Source: Xiphophorus maculatus
Lineage: Eukaryota; Chordata; Actinopteri; Cyprinodontiformes; Poeciliidae
Assembly: GCF_002775205.1 (NCBI RefSeq)
Contig: NC_036454.1
Location: 15,272,882-15,336,881 of the forward strand
Direction: 5' to 3'
Length of the DNA: 64,000 nucleotides
Shown here: positions 34,549 to 47,467 of the stretch, one piece after another
Layout of the letters: each line of letters begins with the position of its first letter
Numbering within the stretch: the first letter of the stretch is position 1
Made by a program: the position numbers and the translations under genes
Notes under the pieces: generated by a model
Told to the model about the DNA's origin: nothing
The model's database searches: none
What the model saw: only the letters and a program-made list of their open reading frames with translations

Positions 34549-34576
34549 ATTGGCTGCAGTGCTGCGTTTTGATTGG
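34549..34576 (-). promoter_or_regulatory. Two inverted CCAAT boxes before pdxp
   Basis: ATTGG at 34549-34553 (in GTGATTGGCTG) and at 34572-34576 (in TTGATTGGTCG), about 220-250 bases upstream of the pdxp ATG at the edge of a CpG-rich stretch. The arrangement is typical of NF-Y-bound TATA-less promoters. Function is inferred. Confidence 0.45.
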
Positions 34577-34795
34577 TCGATCTGGACAAGCGAGCGTGGC
34601 TGGACGTCAATGTTTATGTAGCTCCTCTATGTCGGGTTTGTGCAACAGCATCAAGGTCTCTGCAATGTGATTTCCTGACGCTGTTTTGTTGTCGTCCCGT
34701 ATAAGCTCGCCGTTTTCCGTCACGTTATGTCGCAGCCTCTGACATGGGGCACCACTAGCCGGTGAAAGACGGAAGAGACGGAGGAAAACGCCGGA

Positions 34796-36949
34796 ATGGC
34801 AGGCGCCTTTGCCTTCAAAGGCTGCCAGAAAATTCGCGGTGCGCAAATCAGGGTTCTGCTCGAAGCGAAGGACTTCTTCCTGTTCGACTGCGACGGGGTC
34901 ATCTGGCACGGGGAGAATGAGATCACGGGAGCGGCCAAGGTGGTGAACGCTCTGATCCGCCGCGGGAAAAACGTGGTGTTCGTCACCAACAACTCCACCA
35001 GGCCCCGGGAGAATTACGTGAACAAGTTCACGCGCCTGGGCTTCACCGACGTGATGCTGGACCAGATCTTCAGCTCCTCCTACTGCTCGGCCCTCTACCT
35101 GAGGGACGTCGTGAAGGTCCGCGGCCAAGTGTTCGTCATCGGCTGCGAGGGGCTCCGCAGGGAGCTGCTGGAGGCGGGGATCCCCTGCGTGGAGGAGGCG
35201 GACGACCCGGACGCCACCATCTACAACTGCGACCTGACTCCGGACGTGAAAGCGGTTCTGGTGGGACACGACGACAAACTGACTTTTCTCAAACTGGCCA
35301 AAGCTACGTGCTACCTGAGGGACCCGGAGTGTCTGTTCCTGGCCACCGACAACGACCCGTGGCACCCGCTGTCAGGTGGACGGATCCTGCCAGGTATGAT
35401 GATGATGATGATTGGAGTAATGAAGCTTGACCCAGTTACAATCAGCTAATTCAAGCGGACAGTTTTCCCCTCCTATGTTTAATATAATATTCTTTAGCTC
35501 TGTTCAAACCTAAAGCTTTGGAGTTGTGTGTGTGAATCTTTGCTGTGATTCATCCCACCTTTTGCTTCAAATACTACAAATGTTATTGTTGCTGTTTTCT
35601 GTTCATTGTTTCTCTTCCCCTCTTCACACCTGAACATCAATAGTGTGCAGTAAAACAAAAATAACATCCTCGTGAAGATAATGTTTCTGTTTCATTGAAT
35701 GCAGAATAGAATATGAATGTGTGAATAGAACTTGAACTGACTACATAATATCAGATAATCACCATTAAAACTCACCTTTGGTTTGGAAACAACTAGGCTA
35801 GGTAATGATTCAAATGAATTATTAACTGTTCTAGCAGCATTATAGATCGCCTGGTTAAAATATTAAGGGTCAGGAGAGTGACCTCTAACCGTCATTTTCA
35901 AGTCTTATTGCAAATTCTCCTTTAGTTTTAGGTCTGGACATCGACTGGGGCATTCCTTCACATGCAGATGCTTCAATCTTTACCTTTCCATTGAGATTCT
36001 GGCTGTATGTTTAGGTCACCCTGCTGCTGGAAGGTGAAGCTCAGTCCCAACTTAAAGTCTTTAGCAGCTTTTAAAAGTTTTTCTCCCAGGATTGCCCAGT
36101 ATTTACAAAAAATAGTCCAAACCCCCTCTTTGACGACAACTGTCCAAATGAAAATTGTGGCATTCATTTTAATTTATCATGTGATTTATTTATTGCTTAA
36201 TGTGACAGGCTTACACACACATAATTTTTTTTTTACCCAATAATAGCCATAAATCTCAGAGTCAGACCGGCTGAAAAACCTGCCGCAGCATCAAGCTGCC
36301 ACCTTGGGAATAGAGCATTCCAGGTGACGTGCAGTGTTAATTTTCTATCAGTGTTTTGCTTGTGAGTCAAAAGTCCAATTGTATCTGACATTTACTCCCA
36401 TGCGGATTATTTAAATTACACACAGATTAACTTTATGAATTACTTGACTTTATATGTGAATTTCTTGCAGTTTTTAAGCTGCATCAATGTAAATACAAAT
36501 GCATAACACACATTTAACATCAGTGATAGGAACACTTGTGTAAACCTATGTCATAACACTTGGAGGCTCCTTCTGTTTTTGATGTTTTGCTCTCCGTAGG
36601 TTCTGGTTCCCTCACTGCCGCCCTGGAAGTGGCGTCGGGCCGTAAAGCAACTGTGATCGGCAAGCCGAGCCGCTTCATGTTCGAGTGCATCTCCAGCCAG
36701 TTCAGCGGCGTGGATCCCGCCCAGTGCCTGATGGTCGGGGACCGACTGGAGACCGACATGCTGTTCGGGTCCAACTGCGGCCTGGACACCATGCTCACCC
36801 TCACCGGCGTGTCTCAGATCGAGGAGGCCCAGGAATACAGAAGCAGTGACCTGAGCACCAACCACAGCTACGTGCCTGACTACGTGGTGGACACCATCGC
36901 CGACTTCCTCCCAGCTTTTGAGGAAATAGAAGAGCAGAACGACGATTGA
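34796..36949 (+). CDS. pdxp: Pyridoxal phosphatase / chronophin (HAD family), two exons
   Basis: Cytosolic HAD phosphatase that dephosphorylates pyridoxal 5'-phosphate and, in mammals, cofilin. Exons 34796-35393 and 36600-36949 join in phase and give 315 residues (human about 296). The catalytic DxD is in FDCDGVIW (residues 31-33). Motif II is FVTNNST, motif III is IGKPSRFMFE and motif IV is GDRLETDM. It resembles human PDXP more than PGP: DNDPWHPLS matches DRDPWHPLS, and RDPECLFLATD and SQIEEAQEY are also PDXP-like. The ATG follows GCCGGA and is the first in a GC-rich CpG exon. Exon 1 has a much higher GC content than neighbouring DNA, and frames open on its opposite strand are by-products of this. 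Alternative: a fish-specific pdxp paralogue. Confidence 0.92.
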
Positions 36950-37405
36950 CGAACGATTCCGTCGGCAGCACAGATCGCTTTTGCGACATTACAAGTGCAG
37001 TGTTGAGTCTCACGTTTGCAAGAAAATGTTCCAGTTTATGGCAAGAGAGGGGGGGAGGGGAAAAAAGAGCTGCTTATATCAAAAGCAACTCACATCTAGG
37101 ACAAATATCTGAAAATAATGATTAACCTGTGCATTCCTCTGTGTTTCTTCTAGTGTTGTGGCCATTTGTGACTGAATGTTTTGTTGTTGCTGTGTTTAAT
37201 GGATATACTGCACTTTGTTAATCAAGTCCATTGGTAGTATTTGATATTAGGGTTTTGAACATTCAAAGTTATTTTTGTAAAACCATGAATTATTCTTAAT
37301 TCATGTGTTTAGGAGCTGGTATTGTTTTTGTGAATGCAGAATAATCTCCTCTGATCTGTCTGGCTGAGTGTCACTTCAAGGTGAAAACATGCAGCTCTGG
37401 CAGAA

Positions 37406-37411
37406 AATAAA
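37406..37411 (+). terminator. Candidate polyadenylation signal of pdxp
   Basis: AATAAA about 460 bases after the stop, followed by a GT-rich stretch. Another AATAAA near 37607 could also serve. Confidence 0.4.
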
Positions 37412-37957
37412 GCAGAGACTGTAGGCGGAGTGTCTTCTCACCTGTCATGTCTGTACTACATTGTGCCAACATTTATCTGGGTAATGAACAACCCACTGGA
37501 CTCTATTTTGGAGAACATTAATGGTTGCCAGTGTTAAGCACTGACATGGGAATATTAGTGTTGTGAATGTTTTTACCATTTAAAGCATGCCAGCAATGGT
37601 ATCAACAATAAAATACCCGAGGAGCAAATTAAATATTGTTCATCTGATCAGCAGCAATTGCCTCTTCTTTCAACTAATGCTTCGTATATTTCTCGGATGC
37701 CAGTGTTGTTTAAAAAGAAATTTTCACAACAAACCAAATCATTATAATCAATTTAATCCAGTGGTTCACAACAAAACAGTTTCAAAAATTTTCATAACCA
37801 CTTTTTTTTTTTGACGTTTGCCCTGATTTAAAATAAAACCAGATGTCATTTTATTTTGTCGACTTGCATTTGAGGATAGTTACAGTTCATGTGTAGCTCC
37901 ATCAAATTTAAATGATCATTTAAAACCAAGCTGTCTCCACTGCCGTCATGGTTCAAT
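37412..37957. other. Convergent gap between pdxp and kgd4
   Basis: AT-rich sequence between two convergent 3' ends. No gene or clear repeat seen. Confidence 0.5.
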
Positions 37958-37963
37958 TTTATT
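37958..37963 (-). terminator. Candidate polyadenylation signal of kgd4
   Basis: TTTATT on the plus strand (AATAAA on the minus), about 220 bases past the kgd4 stop. Confidence 0.4.
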
Positions 37964-38179
37964 GAAGGAAAAAAAAAAATAATTATGGCTTTTTTTTGTG
38001 TATTACAATGAAGCTATCCTTTAGTGTGAACTTAAAATAAATTGTAATCATTTAAAATAAACATTATGTACATTGCAATAGGATTTATGTAATATATCCT
38101 ATGAATCTCAGCATTAGGGTTGTGTTGATGAGAAGAAAGACTCCTCTTCCTTTGGCTGCAGAGAATGAATTGTTTCGGA

Positions 38180-41100
38180 TCACTCTGGTCCACCACGCTG
38201 AGGCAAAGAGAAATTACAATTCAGTGTTTAAAAAAAGAACAAAAAGCACCAAATATCCAATAATTTCTTTAACCACATTATCCTTCTCACACTGCAAAAA
38301 CAGTCTTGCCAAGTATTTTTGATCTCGTTTCTAGTGCAAATATCTTAGTACACCTAAAATAAAACAAAACAAACTTGCAAGTAACTGTTGAGAAAGATAT
38401 AGGAGCTTTTTTTAAGCCCATAATTCCTTAATATTAATAAAAAAGTACTTGTTCCACTGGCATATTAATTCATTTATAACATGGGAAAATGTTGTGTTAT
38501 AAGTGAAATGATTCACCTGTAGAACTAATACTTTTAAAAAATCAACATTAAGGCATTATTTACGTAAGACAACCTCCAATACGTTGCTGTTACTTGAAAC
38601 TAGACCAAAAATACTTGGTAAGATTTTGTGTTTTTGCAGTGCAGAGCTGCAGGGGAGCTGAAGCCTACACTAATAGACAGGGTACCAGCTCACTGCAGGG
38701 CCAACACAAACATCCAAACACACACACTTTGTCCAATTTAAATGTGCTAAATAATTAAACATACACTGAATTACCTAGAGTATTTGCTTTTACACACACA
38801 TGGACTGTAATTACATCCTACCTCAGTAGGACACTCAGTGCACACTGACGCCACTCTTAAGGTTTTTAACACCCTAATACTTTGCGGCAGAACTGCCATT
38901 TTTTCTCATTGCTTCCACAGAAGTTAATAACTTCTGGTTGTGGAATATTTAGCAGAGAAGAAATTATTTCACAGGAAGCATCCCACCATATTAGGAAGTC
39001 ACTGAGCTCCAGAGAGCGATCCAGTCTTTCCCAAATGTTTGTAAAAGCAGTCTGCATGCCTAAGTGCTGGACATTATACACCTCTGGCCAAGAAAGGGAC
39101 TGAAACACCTGAATTAAATGGTTTGAAAGAGTGGGTGTATACTTTTGGCATTATAGTGTGCATGTCTTTGGACTGTGGTTGGAAACTAGAGTAAGCAGGA
39201 AGAGTTGTGTTCCAAGTACTCAACACAATTTCTAACCTCCCATTTTTGGCCATTCTATCTCAATGCTATTACATTGTCACTAGTTTATTTCCTCACACTG
39301 TATTTTCCAATGAATAAGAGGTTTCTGCGTCAATATTTCATCAGCTTGTTAGCATGAGATGATGCAGGAGAGACAGATTTCTGCTCATTGCAACCATTCT
39401 GTGTGGAATTTGGAGGTGTGTGCGCATTTCCCCAGCTGGTAGCCCCATCTATTGGCTGTGTGCTGCTTTACCTCCGTGGACACAGTAGCATTCAAGTGAT
39501 ATCTATGAATGTACAAACAAAAAAAAACATTTCTTCTTCTAGTCTAAAAGCACACAAATAAACTTACTAAACCAATGAAGTAATAAAAATAATTTGCCAT
39601 ACTTCTATGGTAGGCTGCACCCCTCACCTGGATGTAGTCCATTTCATCCAGAGTTAACGGTCTCCTGCGGTACCTGGCGGGCAGCTGCTGAACAGAGGCC
39701 AGTGAGTCCGGCGTTCCCAGGGTGGGAGTCAAAGGTACTTGAGGTCTGGACGACGTTGAGGCTGAACTGGGGGCGTTGTGTTGTGGAACGTTAAGACCGA
39801 GCAGTTTCAATGCCTCTTGGACTAAAACAAACAGAGTACAGCAGGAAATCCTTTCATTTAATGTTACCAGTAAATGACTATGCTGTATTGAGCTTGCATA
39901 AATACATCAGAGCATGTGGAATTATCAGGAAACACTCCCTCAGAGACAAATACAAGTGTATCTGGAGACATTTCTGTGTTGTTTTTTTTTTTAAGTTGAG
40001 TGTGCCGAAGGTCAAGATTGTGGCAACTGGACTTTTATCAGATAAGGCGCAGCTAAACAAAGAGTTAAACATTTTGCTGTAGATTTTGCTCTTGTGATAA
40101 TAGTTTGGCTTCTGAAGTCAAGGACAGGTGACCTGAAGGAAAGGAAGCCTCTTCCCAACAACTTTGGAGCTGGTTTCATGTCATTTTGACATCAGATACA
40201 ACTACACATTCTTCATTTGTCTGAACGTCACAGCCAAAATGATTCCTTAGTGTTACAAATCTGTTCTTAAAGTATGCATAAAACAACTGGTGTTGGTGAA
40301 CATCTTCTGCAGTGCTGGTTTTTGTTGGCATCTGCCCCTATGCTGAAGCTTTTTTCAGAGAAAGCCACATATTGAAATCTGTTTTTGTTGTCAAATAAAT
40401 GTTCTTATCCCTTCTCATTCTCTCTTTCTCTGCATAAAAAGAAAATATCATACAAAACTATCCTTAATTTTAACAGCTGCAGGAAAGTTAAAGTGTTTTC
40501 TCCAGCTTCTAACAAAAACTCATTCTGCTAAAATAAACCAGATATGTTTTTGATCAGTAAAGACATAAACTTTTGACACATACTCTGCTGGTTGGTTCTG
40601 TTTAAATCTCACACATTTTTTATAAACAGACTTACCATTGGGCCTTGGTACATCCTGTCTGTTTGGGAACTTGATCAAAGGAGCATGTGGCCGAACAGCC
40701 TGAGCAGAAACACACATAACAACCCAAATCATTTATTACTTTAAAAAAATCATTAAAAGGTACAGAATTTTGATGCCTTCTTTTAGTACCAAGTTCATCT
40801 GTATGGAAAAAAGCAACAACAACAACAAACAAAATAAGCCAGGAAAAGCTTGATGGATACATCTGTAATTGATATAGTGCTGAAGTTCGGATATATGGTT
40901 AGCCTACAGAATATTAAATGTCTAATACAATTGTACAAAAACAGAAAAACACAGATAAGGGGGCATTTAATAAGGAATCAATCATTCCAGTCATTAATAT
41001 GCATTGGGATTTTCTCAAGGGAACATTTGTTATAATGTAAGACAGGCTTCCACCCCAGGCAGTCCCCAGTTTTGTGAGATTTGTGCTATAAATCAGCAAC

Positions 41101-41840
41101 CACTTCAAGTTAATCAATATACACTTTTAAAACACAGAGAGTAACGAGATCCCGATTAACTAGGTTGCCATGAATCAAATTGAGCAAATAGAATCAGTCT
41201 TTCTAGGTTTTGTAGATGTTTTTGCAAAGACATATTAACAGGCAAATTAATGATCATTGAAATAACAGTATGAAGTGTCTGTCTTCTGAAATCTTTGCGT
41301 TTCTCCAACCTGAGGTAAATTTGTTGGATGCATAGTCATTTTAATAATAAAAAAGCGTGAAGGAGCATGCAATACACAGCCGCCGGCTGAACTCCACCTG
41401 AGTTACCAAATGGAAAATAAATTTGGTCACCCCTATGGACATTTTCTGGGGGCGCCACTGGTGCAAAACGTTGAGGTGCAACTATTCAATCCTATCTACC
41501 TTGTAACAGGCCATAATATAGAAAAAAACCTCAATTATCAAGTGACCTGAAACACATTTTAATTACTAGAAATATACTGTTGCAGCAGAGCAAAACACAA
41601 GACACGACTGCGAGTCGTTCGGTTTAACAAGGACATCAACAAGGGTACAAGAGGTATTTCAGCCAGTAGCCCTCACTAAAATGAGTCAAAAACATCCCGA
41701 ATTAATTTTTGTACTTTAACCATATACTAAAATAGCAACAAACCAAACGGGAGGTAGAACGATTCAAATTTCTTCAGCAACTTTACCTGAATTACTCTAG
41801 CGGTGGGAGCTGCCATTTTGGAGCTGACTTTGCTCCCCAT
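38180..41840 (-). CDS. kgd4: Alpha-ketoglutarate dehydrogenase subunit 4 (formerly mitochondrial ribosomal protein S36)
   Basis: Small mitochondrial adaptor that holds the E3 subunit in the 2-oxoglutarate dehydrogenase complex; long annotated as MRPS36. Minus-strand exons in order: 41840-41787, 40699-40636, 39821-39628, 38197-38180. They give 109 residues (human 103). The protein starts MGSKVSSKMAAPTARVIQ. Exon 2 holds RPHAPLIKFPNRQDVPRPN (human KPHTPLIRFPDRRDNPKPN). Exon 3 ends LPARYRRRPLTLDEMDYIQ (human LPQKYRRKLVSQEEMEFIQ). The 18-base last exon encodes RGGPE and stop, identical to the human C-terminus. The middle of exon 3 is Ser/Thr/Pro-rich and poorly conserved. A palindromic MITE sits in intron 3. 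A downstream in-frame Met (residue 9) is a possible alternative start. Confidence 0.92.
38290..38641. mobile_element. Long palindromic MITE, copy 2 (kgd4 intron 3)
   Basis: Ends CACTGCAAAAACAGTCTTGC and AGATTTTGTGTTTTTGCAGTG are inverted copies. The interior pairs ACTTGTTCCACTGGC and related blocks around a centre near 38490 (ATAACATGGGAAAATG). It is the same family as 15566-15968. Confidence 0.85.
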
Positions 41841-43215
41841 GACGACCTCAAGGTTTACTTCCGGGTATAAAACGTCTCCTGTAGCAACAAACACCCACCA
41901 CAAGAGGGCACTGTTGTTATTGCCAAAAAACAGGTACTTTCTAGAATAAAACGGGTGGGCTATCATTTGTTGAAAGCAAAGAATATATGAAGAATAAGGA
42001 GGCAATGATGCGGGACGGCTGCTTAGCACAGTTCAGAAATGACCACATTTTAACCAGATAACTTAAATAAACGTTAGCTACATTTGTACCGTTTAGATAG
42101 CCGTTGTTGTCAGGGGCTGTCCTGCTTGGTCAAGTAGCCATCCCATAGTAATGCAACCTTCAGATTATGGAAGAATATCCCAGACGAATACAAGACCGTC
42201 ATCCAGAATGAGGTAAAACAGGACAAGCTTCAGTAAGGCCGCTAAGATTTACACACACACAAAAAAAGATTACCGAGTCTGTTTATAATGTTAAACGTTA
42301 AGAGAAGCTCACTGTACTAGAAAAAAAGAAGCTATCTTTAATTTCAACCTACCTTTGGAGCAAAGATAACGTTGTCATATGACCAGGATCTATCCTATCA
42401 GTAATAAGGACCATATCAGAGATCCTTTATAGGTCAAGATGCATCACTGCACGAATACTCAAGAATTTGCAGACGTTTAGTGCGCCAACTTTCTCTCTCT
42501 CTCTCTCTGTCTATCTCTATCTCTCGCTCGCTCTCACTTTTTAAAAAATTATTTTTAGTACATTAAAATGTTTCAGATAAAAAAAGATGTTAATATCAGA
42601 GTAACTGGAAATGAAAATCTTGATTTAAAAGATCATTTTCTTTATTAGCAAAAGTTATTCTCCATGTGGAAAATTACCACTGTATTAGCTCATTCAATAT
42701 GTTTTTATATTTACTAAAGTTACGTTTGTGTGAGGGTTGCATCGCGGCTCTCCATAGTATACAGCAGCTCATTCAGTGTTGATGGCTGTCTAGTTCAAGT
42801 TATGTGTTTTTTTTCAGTAGCGGAAAAATGTCAATCTTTAGTTGTTCCATATTTTCTCTAAATGTTAAGAAAATTCTTCTCGGAAAGCTTAGGTTGATTT
42901 GGAGTTCATCTGAAAATTTATGACTGATAGTAGATGTGAACTACAGAGAAATGAAAGCTAATAAGACCATTACCAACCCAAAACCTGTAATAACACAGTA
43001 TTATTTATCTGGTGGAAAATATTATATTTATTCATATAAATTTGTTTCTTCTTTCTAAAGTACAAGAATAAATTTAATCTGACCATACTTAAACAGAGTT
43101 TTAATATTCTTAATGCTTACAATTTGAAGTATGCAAATCTTTTTTCTAGTATTGATGGTGGAAGAAGTAAGACATCAAAAACTTCATTCAACACAGTTAA
43201 GTAGCCAATTTGTGT
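41841..43215. other. Intergenic DNA between kgd4 and bhmt
   Basis: Presumed kgd4 promoter next to 41840, then AT-rich DNA. A (CT)n microsatellite lies at about 42491-42536. No gene recognised. Confidence 0.5.
42491..42536. repeat. (CT)n microsatellite
   Basis: Run of CT dinucleotides with interruptions (TCTCTCTCTCTCTGTCTATC), ending in CTCGCTCGCTCTC. Confidence 0.8.
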
Positions 43216-43221
43216 TTTATT
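43216..43221 (-). terminator. Candidate polyadenylation signal of bhmt copy A
   Basis: AATAAA on the minus strand about 240 bases beyond the stop codon. Confidence 0.4.
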
Positions 43222-43462
43222 AGATATTACGTCATTTCACAAACTGGTCCAGGATAATGGAAAACAAACCGGTCCCTTTTTCAACATGTGGCTAACTCCT
43301 AACCTGAGACACTGTGGCCTCATTTTCCAAGAAATCGATGAACAGAGCAGTGCAGTCTCAAGTTAGAAATTGCTGCTTGGTTTATACAAAACTGTCCACT
43401 ATATTGTGCTGAGGTGCTTCATGCAGCTGCTTAACTCGCATCTGCTTTCAGGTGGGAAACAC

Positions 43463-46400
43463 TCAGTGGTTCTTTGACCTGTCAAACAGCTGTTTGAGTT
43501 GGTCCTTGGTGGTGGCCTCTTTCTGCTGCATGAGATCAGCGTGGCCCCTGGTAACACCCCAGGAGTCTGGGGCCGACATGGATGGACACAAAGGGCGGCC
43601 AGAGGCTGGCTTCAGGTTCTCCCAGTAATCACGGCGGGCTCTGAATGACAGTGAGGAGATTAGCTGGATCACATTGGTGATTAGAAGCCATAATATGTTC
43701 ATTTCCAAGGTAATAAAAGACAAATGGTTGCTCCTTACCTGGCTCTGACCCAGGGTTTGGTGTGCATCTCCAGACCAGCACCCCACATTCCATGTTTCTC
43801 GGATGCAGCAGGGAGGAAGCCCCTCTCTGGGGCCAGCTCCTCTGACACAGCCCTGATGTGATAAGGCTCATAGCCACAGCAGCCTCCAATGTAGTGGATG
43901 CCAGCTTTGTAGGCCTCCCTGGCGTACTGGTGCATGTCCCAGCGGGTCAGGATTCTGGGCTCCAGGGCTAAGAAACAAGAAAACACAGACAGGAAAAACA
44001 CAAGATGCTAAATTACAACATTCGCTTTTCTCCACTTTTTCTATGTGGAAGCAGGTTGTTGTTACCAAAGGGGAATTCAGGCAGATCGATGAATCCCTGA
44101 CAGTTGCAGTCGGGAGTATGGTACGCCAGTGGCTGCACCATGTAGTGAGCCTTCAGCCCGGCCTTCTCCACTCCCTCCTTCATCATCTTCACAGTCTTTA
44201 CACAGGTCAGGGGGTCAAAGTGGCAGTTGACTCCCACAATCTGGGCACCTAGACAGCATGCAGAAGTTAGAGGAAAACCCTTATTTAAGTGCACAACAAT
44301 GTTATTAACTAAAACTTTGTCATTACCTTTAGCTAGAAATGCCATTAAAAGTTTATTCTGGTCACAAGATATTGTGCTATTACCAAATGCTTTAAGTCCT
44401 TAATATGTTTATAACCCACATTTAATAAAACAAACGTCCTACTGCCATACTTTTAACCACAATAGATCCACATTTCTGACACTACTTGAATTTCATTTTT
44501 TAATTTTTTTTGCACCTTTTGCTCTTGTAATGCAGCTGAAAACAAACATAGATAAATATTGTACGAATATGACCCATTTTCTCACTGTGTCACATTATAT
44601 TTGTGTATGCTTTTCCTGTTAGGATTACCTAAATTATTTCTGCTTACTAAATGCCAGAAAAAATGGAGAGAGAGTTATTTTTTTAAATAATGTTCTACCA
44701 AGTCAAAGTTTGCATGCATCCCCTTAATATTTGATAGATAGTCCAACTGTATAGCTTTACTCAGATCTTCTGGGCACAATTTTCTATCTGCCTGAGATCA
44801 GCATTTTTTTTTTTATGGTCAATCAAAAATAATGGTTTTGTTTTCCTTAAGCCACTTTGAAATGAAATTGGAAGTGTCTATTTAGAAAACCCATTTGCAG
44901 CTGAGGTTTTATTTCCCAGTTGGTGTTTTGAGATGTTTCTTCAACATTTTCATGTAATATTCTTTACTCGTGGTGTTATCAATTTTGTGAGATTTTTCAC
45001 TTTCTCATACAGCAATACCACATGTGTGTTTGTGGTTTTACCCTAAACTACATCCACAGGACTGCCTTCATTTTGAATAGTCCTGGAAGCCTTGACATCA
45101 TCAATGATTACTAAAACATTTAATCCAATGAAATGAATTAAGAACATACTGTACATACTTCGTAATTCAAAAATGTCAAAAAAACAAAAAAAAAACATCA
45201 ATTTAAAAATCCTCTCATTCATCCTTCTGGCACTTGGTAAAGTGAAATAATTTTGGTAATCCTAACTGACCTAAAGCTTTGGGACCAGCTGTGTATGTGT
45301 GTAAGACTTAAACTTAACGATTAGTTTGGGGTACGTTGAAGACTCCGTTACGTACCGGCTTTAACAAGCTTGGCGGCACAGTCTCCAGGTGAGTTGCCGT
45401 GCATGTCTCCCTCAGGTCCGATGCACAGAGTGGCCGCCACAGGCTTTCCCGACTCCTTCAGGACCTCCACCGCCCACACAGCCTCTTCAACATGCTCAAA
45501 GTACTGCAGGACAAAGCTCTCAGTCAAATCATGGTCATCAACATCTATCCAGCAGATACTACATCCAGGAAATATTTTTACTTCCTCAATAGCTTAATCT
45601 CTACCTCAGCAATGAGGAAGTCAACATTCTTCTTAGTGAACACGTCCAGTTGTTTCTTGAAGATGGCTTTCACCTCCTGGTCGCTCTTACAGCTCAGGTA
45701 GGATGGAGTCTGGGACACTCCTCCGGCCACCAGAGCGTCGCCCTCATTGGCGACTTCCCGGGCCAGATCGCAGGCGGCCTCGTTGATCTGAGCTCCCTGT
45801 AGGCCAATTAAAAAAAAATAAAAAATGAAATGCAAATCCATAAAGTGTCACAAAGAGTTATAATCTCTTGTCTTACAGTGAGGGCGAGCTTGTTGCCTCT
45901 GTTCTCCAACTTGTCATCACTGGCATAGAAAGTGAAGGTCTGCATGACGTTGGCTCCAGCCCGCAGAAACTCCCTGTGCAGCTGACGCACTGGAAGTCAA
46001 CCAGAGAGGATGAAATGAAAAATTATAAGAATACAGGAAGCATATAAGGATTTGTTTTAATGTCATTTCATAAACCTGTAGGAAATGTTGAACGTTTTCT
46101 TGATTGTGCTGAGTTAGGATTTAGTAATCCACTGACTTGAAGAGCCTTCTTGATTTGTTTGTGTTCCTTGAATGAGATTTTACTTTAACGTTTACTTTAA
46201 GAATGTCAACGTTTGAAAAGATTTTCTGAAATTGTACATTGTTGCAGGAGAGCTAATCAGATATGCCAACTGAAGAAAATGTAACAGTTCAACATTTTGT
46301 AGAAAGTACCTTAATTTGGTATGGAGTTCATCATTGAAGATGCAAAAATAATATATTTTTTAGCAGAATTTCAACATTAAAGTTTAATCTCACCAGCTTC

Positions 46401-47467
46401 TGGGTGCTCTGCAGCAGCCTCAGGGGTCCAGGGCCCAGCCTTGACGTATCCTCTCTTCTCCAGGGCAAACACAAACCCTCCATCCCCAATCACAATCTCT
46501 CCAGCGTCAAGACGCTCCAAGATACCCTGTAATAATTTATCAGTGAATTCAGTAAAACATTGGATCAGTCAGGCTGCAAATAAATCAGCTGAGCCAAAAA
46601 TAACTTCTGTTCTCATTCCAGGACAATGTTATGAACACCGTCTGATTTTAATCTCTAACAATCCAATATGTGTTGTACAACGTGTGTCCTGAAATCTTTT
46701 AATCCATTTCGCTTTATCACGGTTGCAATGAGTCATGAAAACAGCTGCTTGTGAAATAAGCGTGTACCAAAGGCTTGACACCAGAAGCCTTTATCGAAAT
46801 GTAAGGGTTAAACTTTATCACCATCTGGATTCTGCAAAATGAATCTGCATCCAAGTAGGTCAAGAAATGCAATCTGCAGAGCAAATAAAATGTATTACGT
46901 TTTCCCTTCCTTACAGGAGTGATTTGTCGTTGTTCATTCTTGCTGTTTAATGTAAGATGATCTCTTCTTTAGTCCACACTCAAGAAATTGACTTTTTCTT
47001 CATAATCAACAGAATTTAGGCCAGTCGTAAGCTTAAAAAAAATATAAAGCAAATGTTTTTAATACTTTAAAAAAATTATTCTAACCAATCTACCGTTTAG
47101 AAAAAGTAAAAAAACAAAACACAAAACATGATTTCAACACATTTCCAGGACAGAAGCTTAGAATCAAGGCTTTATAAAACATATCTTATTAGTTGCACTG
47201 GTGTTTCATTTCTGCAGCAACAGTTGGCATTTTGGAGAAATGTGACTCTGGTATGCCAGCTGTGCAGAAGATTTATTAGGAGTCCACAACCACCGGACCC
47301 CCACGTGTTGTTAAAGGAAAAATAAAACCCTCCTTGAAATGAAGCATCTTAGTAAAATACCAACTGCAGTTTGGGTTAATCAGTCCTAAACCAAAAATAA
47401 TACGCTTTCTCAGAAAGCATTCCTGTTTTTCACACATACCTTCTTTGTCGGTGCCATTCTCCTGCTG
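43463..47467 (-). CDS. bhmt: Betaine-homocysteine S-methyltransferase, copy A (downstream tandem copy)
   Basis: Cytosolic zinc enzyme that moves a methyl group from betaine to homocysteine, making dimethylglycine and methionine. Eight minus-strand exons: 47467-47450, 46526-46394, 45989-45877, 45796-45605, 45503-45356, 44248-44066, 43967-43739, 43640-43463. All phases agree and give 397 residues (human 406). It starts [20 protein letters not shown]. The zinc ligands are Cys210 (VGVNCHFDP) and the Cys292-Cys293 pair (GGCCGYEP), matching human Cys217, 299 and 300. [20 protein letters not shown] and [11 protein letters not shown] are hallmark strings. The 3' end encodes [10 protein letters not shown]. 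It lies head-to-tail with a second copy about 1.3 kb further right. Exons 6-7 are almost identical to that copy, while the other exons have diverged. Confidence 0.96.
43735..44250 (-). repeat. Near-identical block shared by the two bhmt copies (exons 6-7)
   Basis: This 516-base block and 49103-49618 are nearly identical, including the 98-base intron 6. Exon 7 differs at only two residues (Lys/Asn and Met/Leu). Similarity stops within a few bases of the outer splice sites. Confidence 0.85.

Noticed and set aside
34607-35365. 252-codon frame on the minus strand opposite pdxp exon 1
   Set aside because: It is a by-product of GC-rich codon bias in pdxp exon 1. The translation has no family resemblance and the plus strand encodes clear HAD motifs.
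34796-36949. Calling the HAD gene phosphoglycolate phosphatase (pgp)
   Set aside because: Cap-domain strings such as DPWHPLS and DPECLFLATD match PDXP better than PGP.
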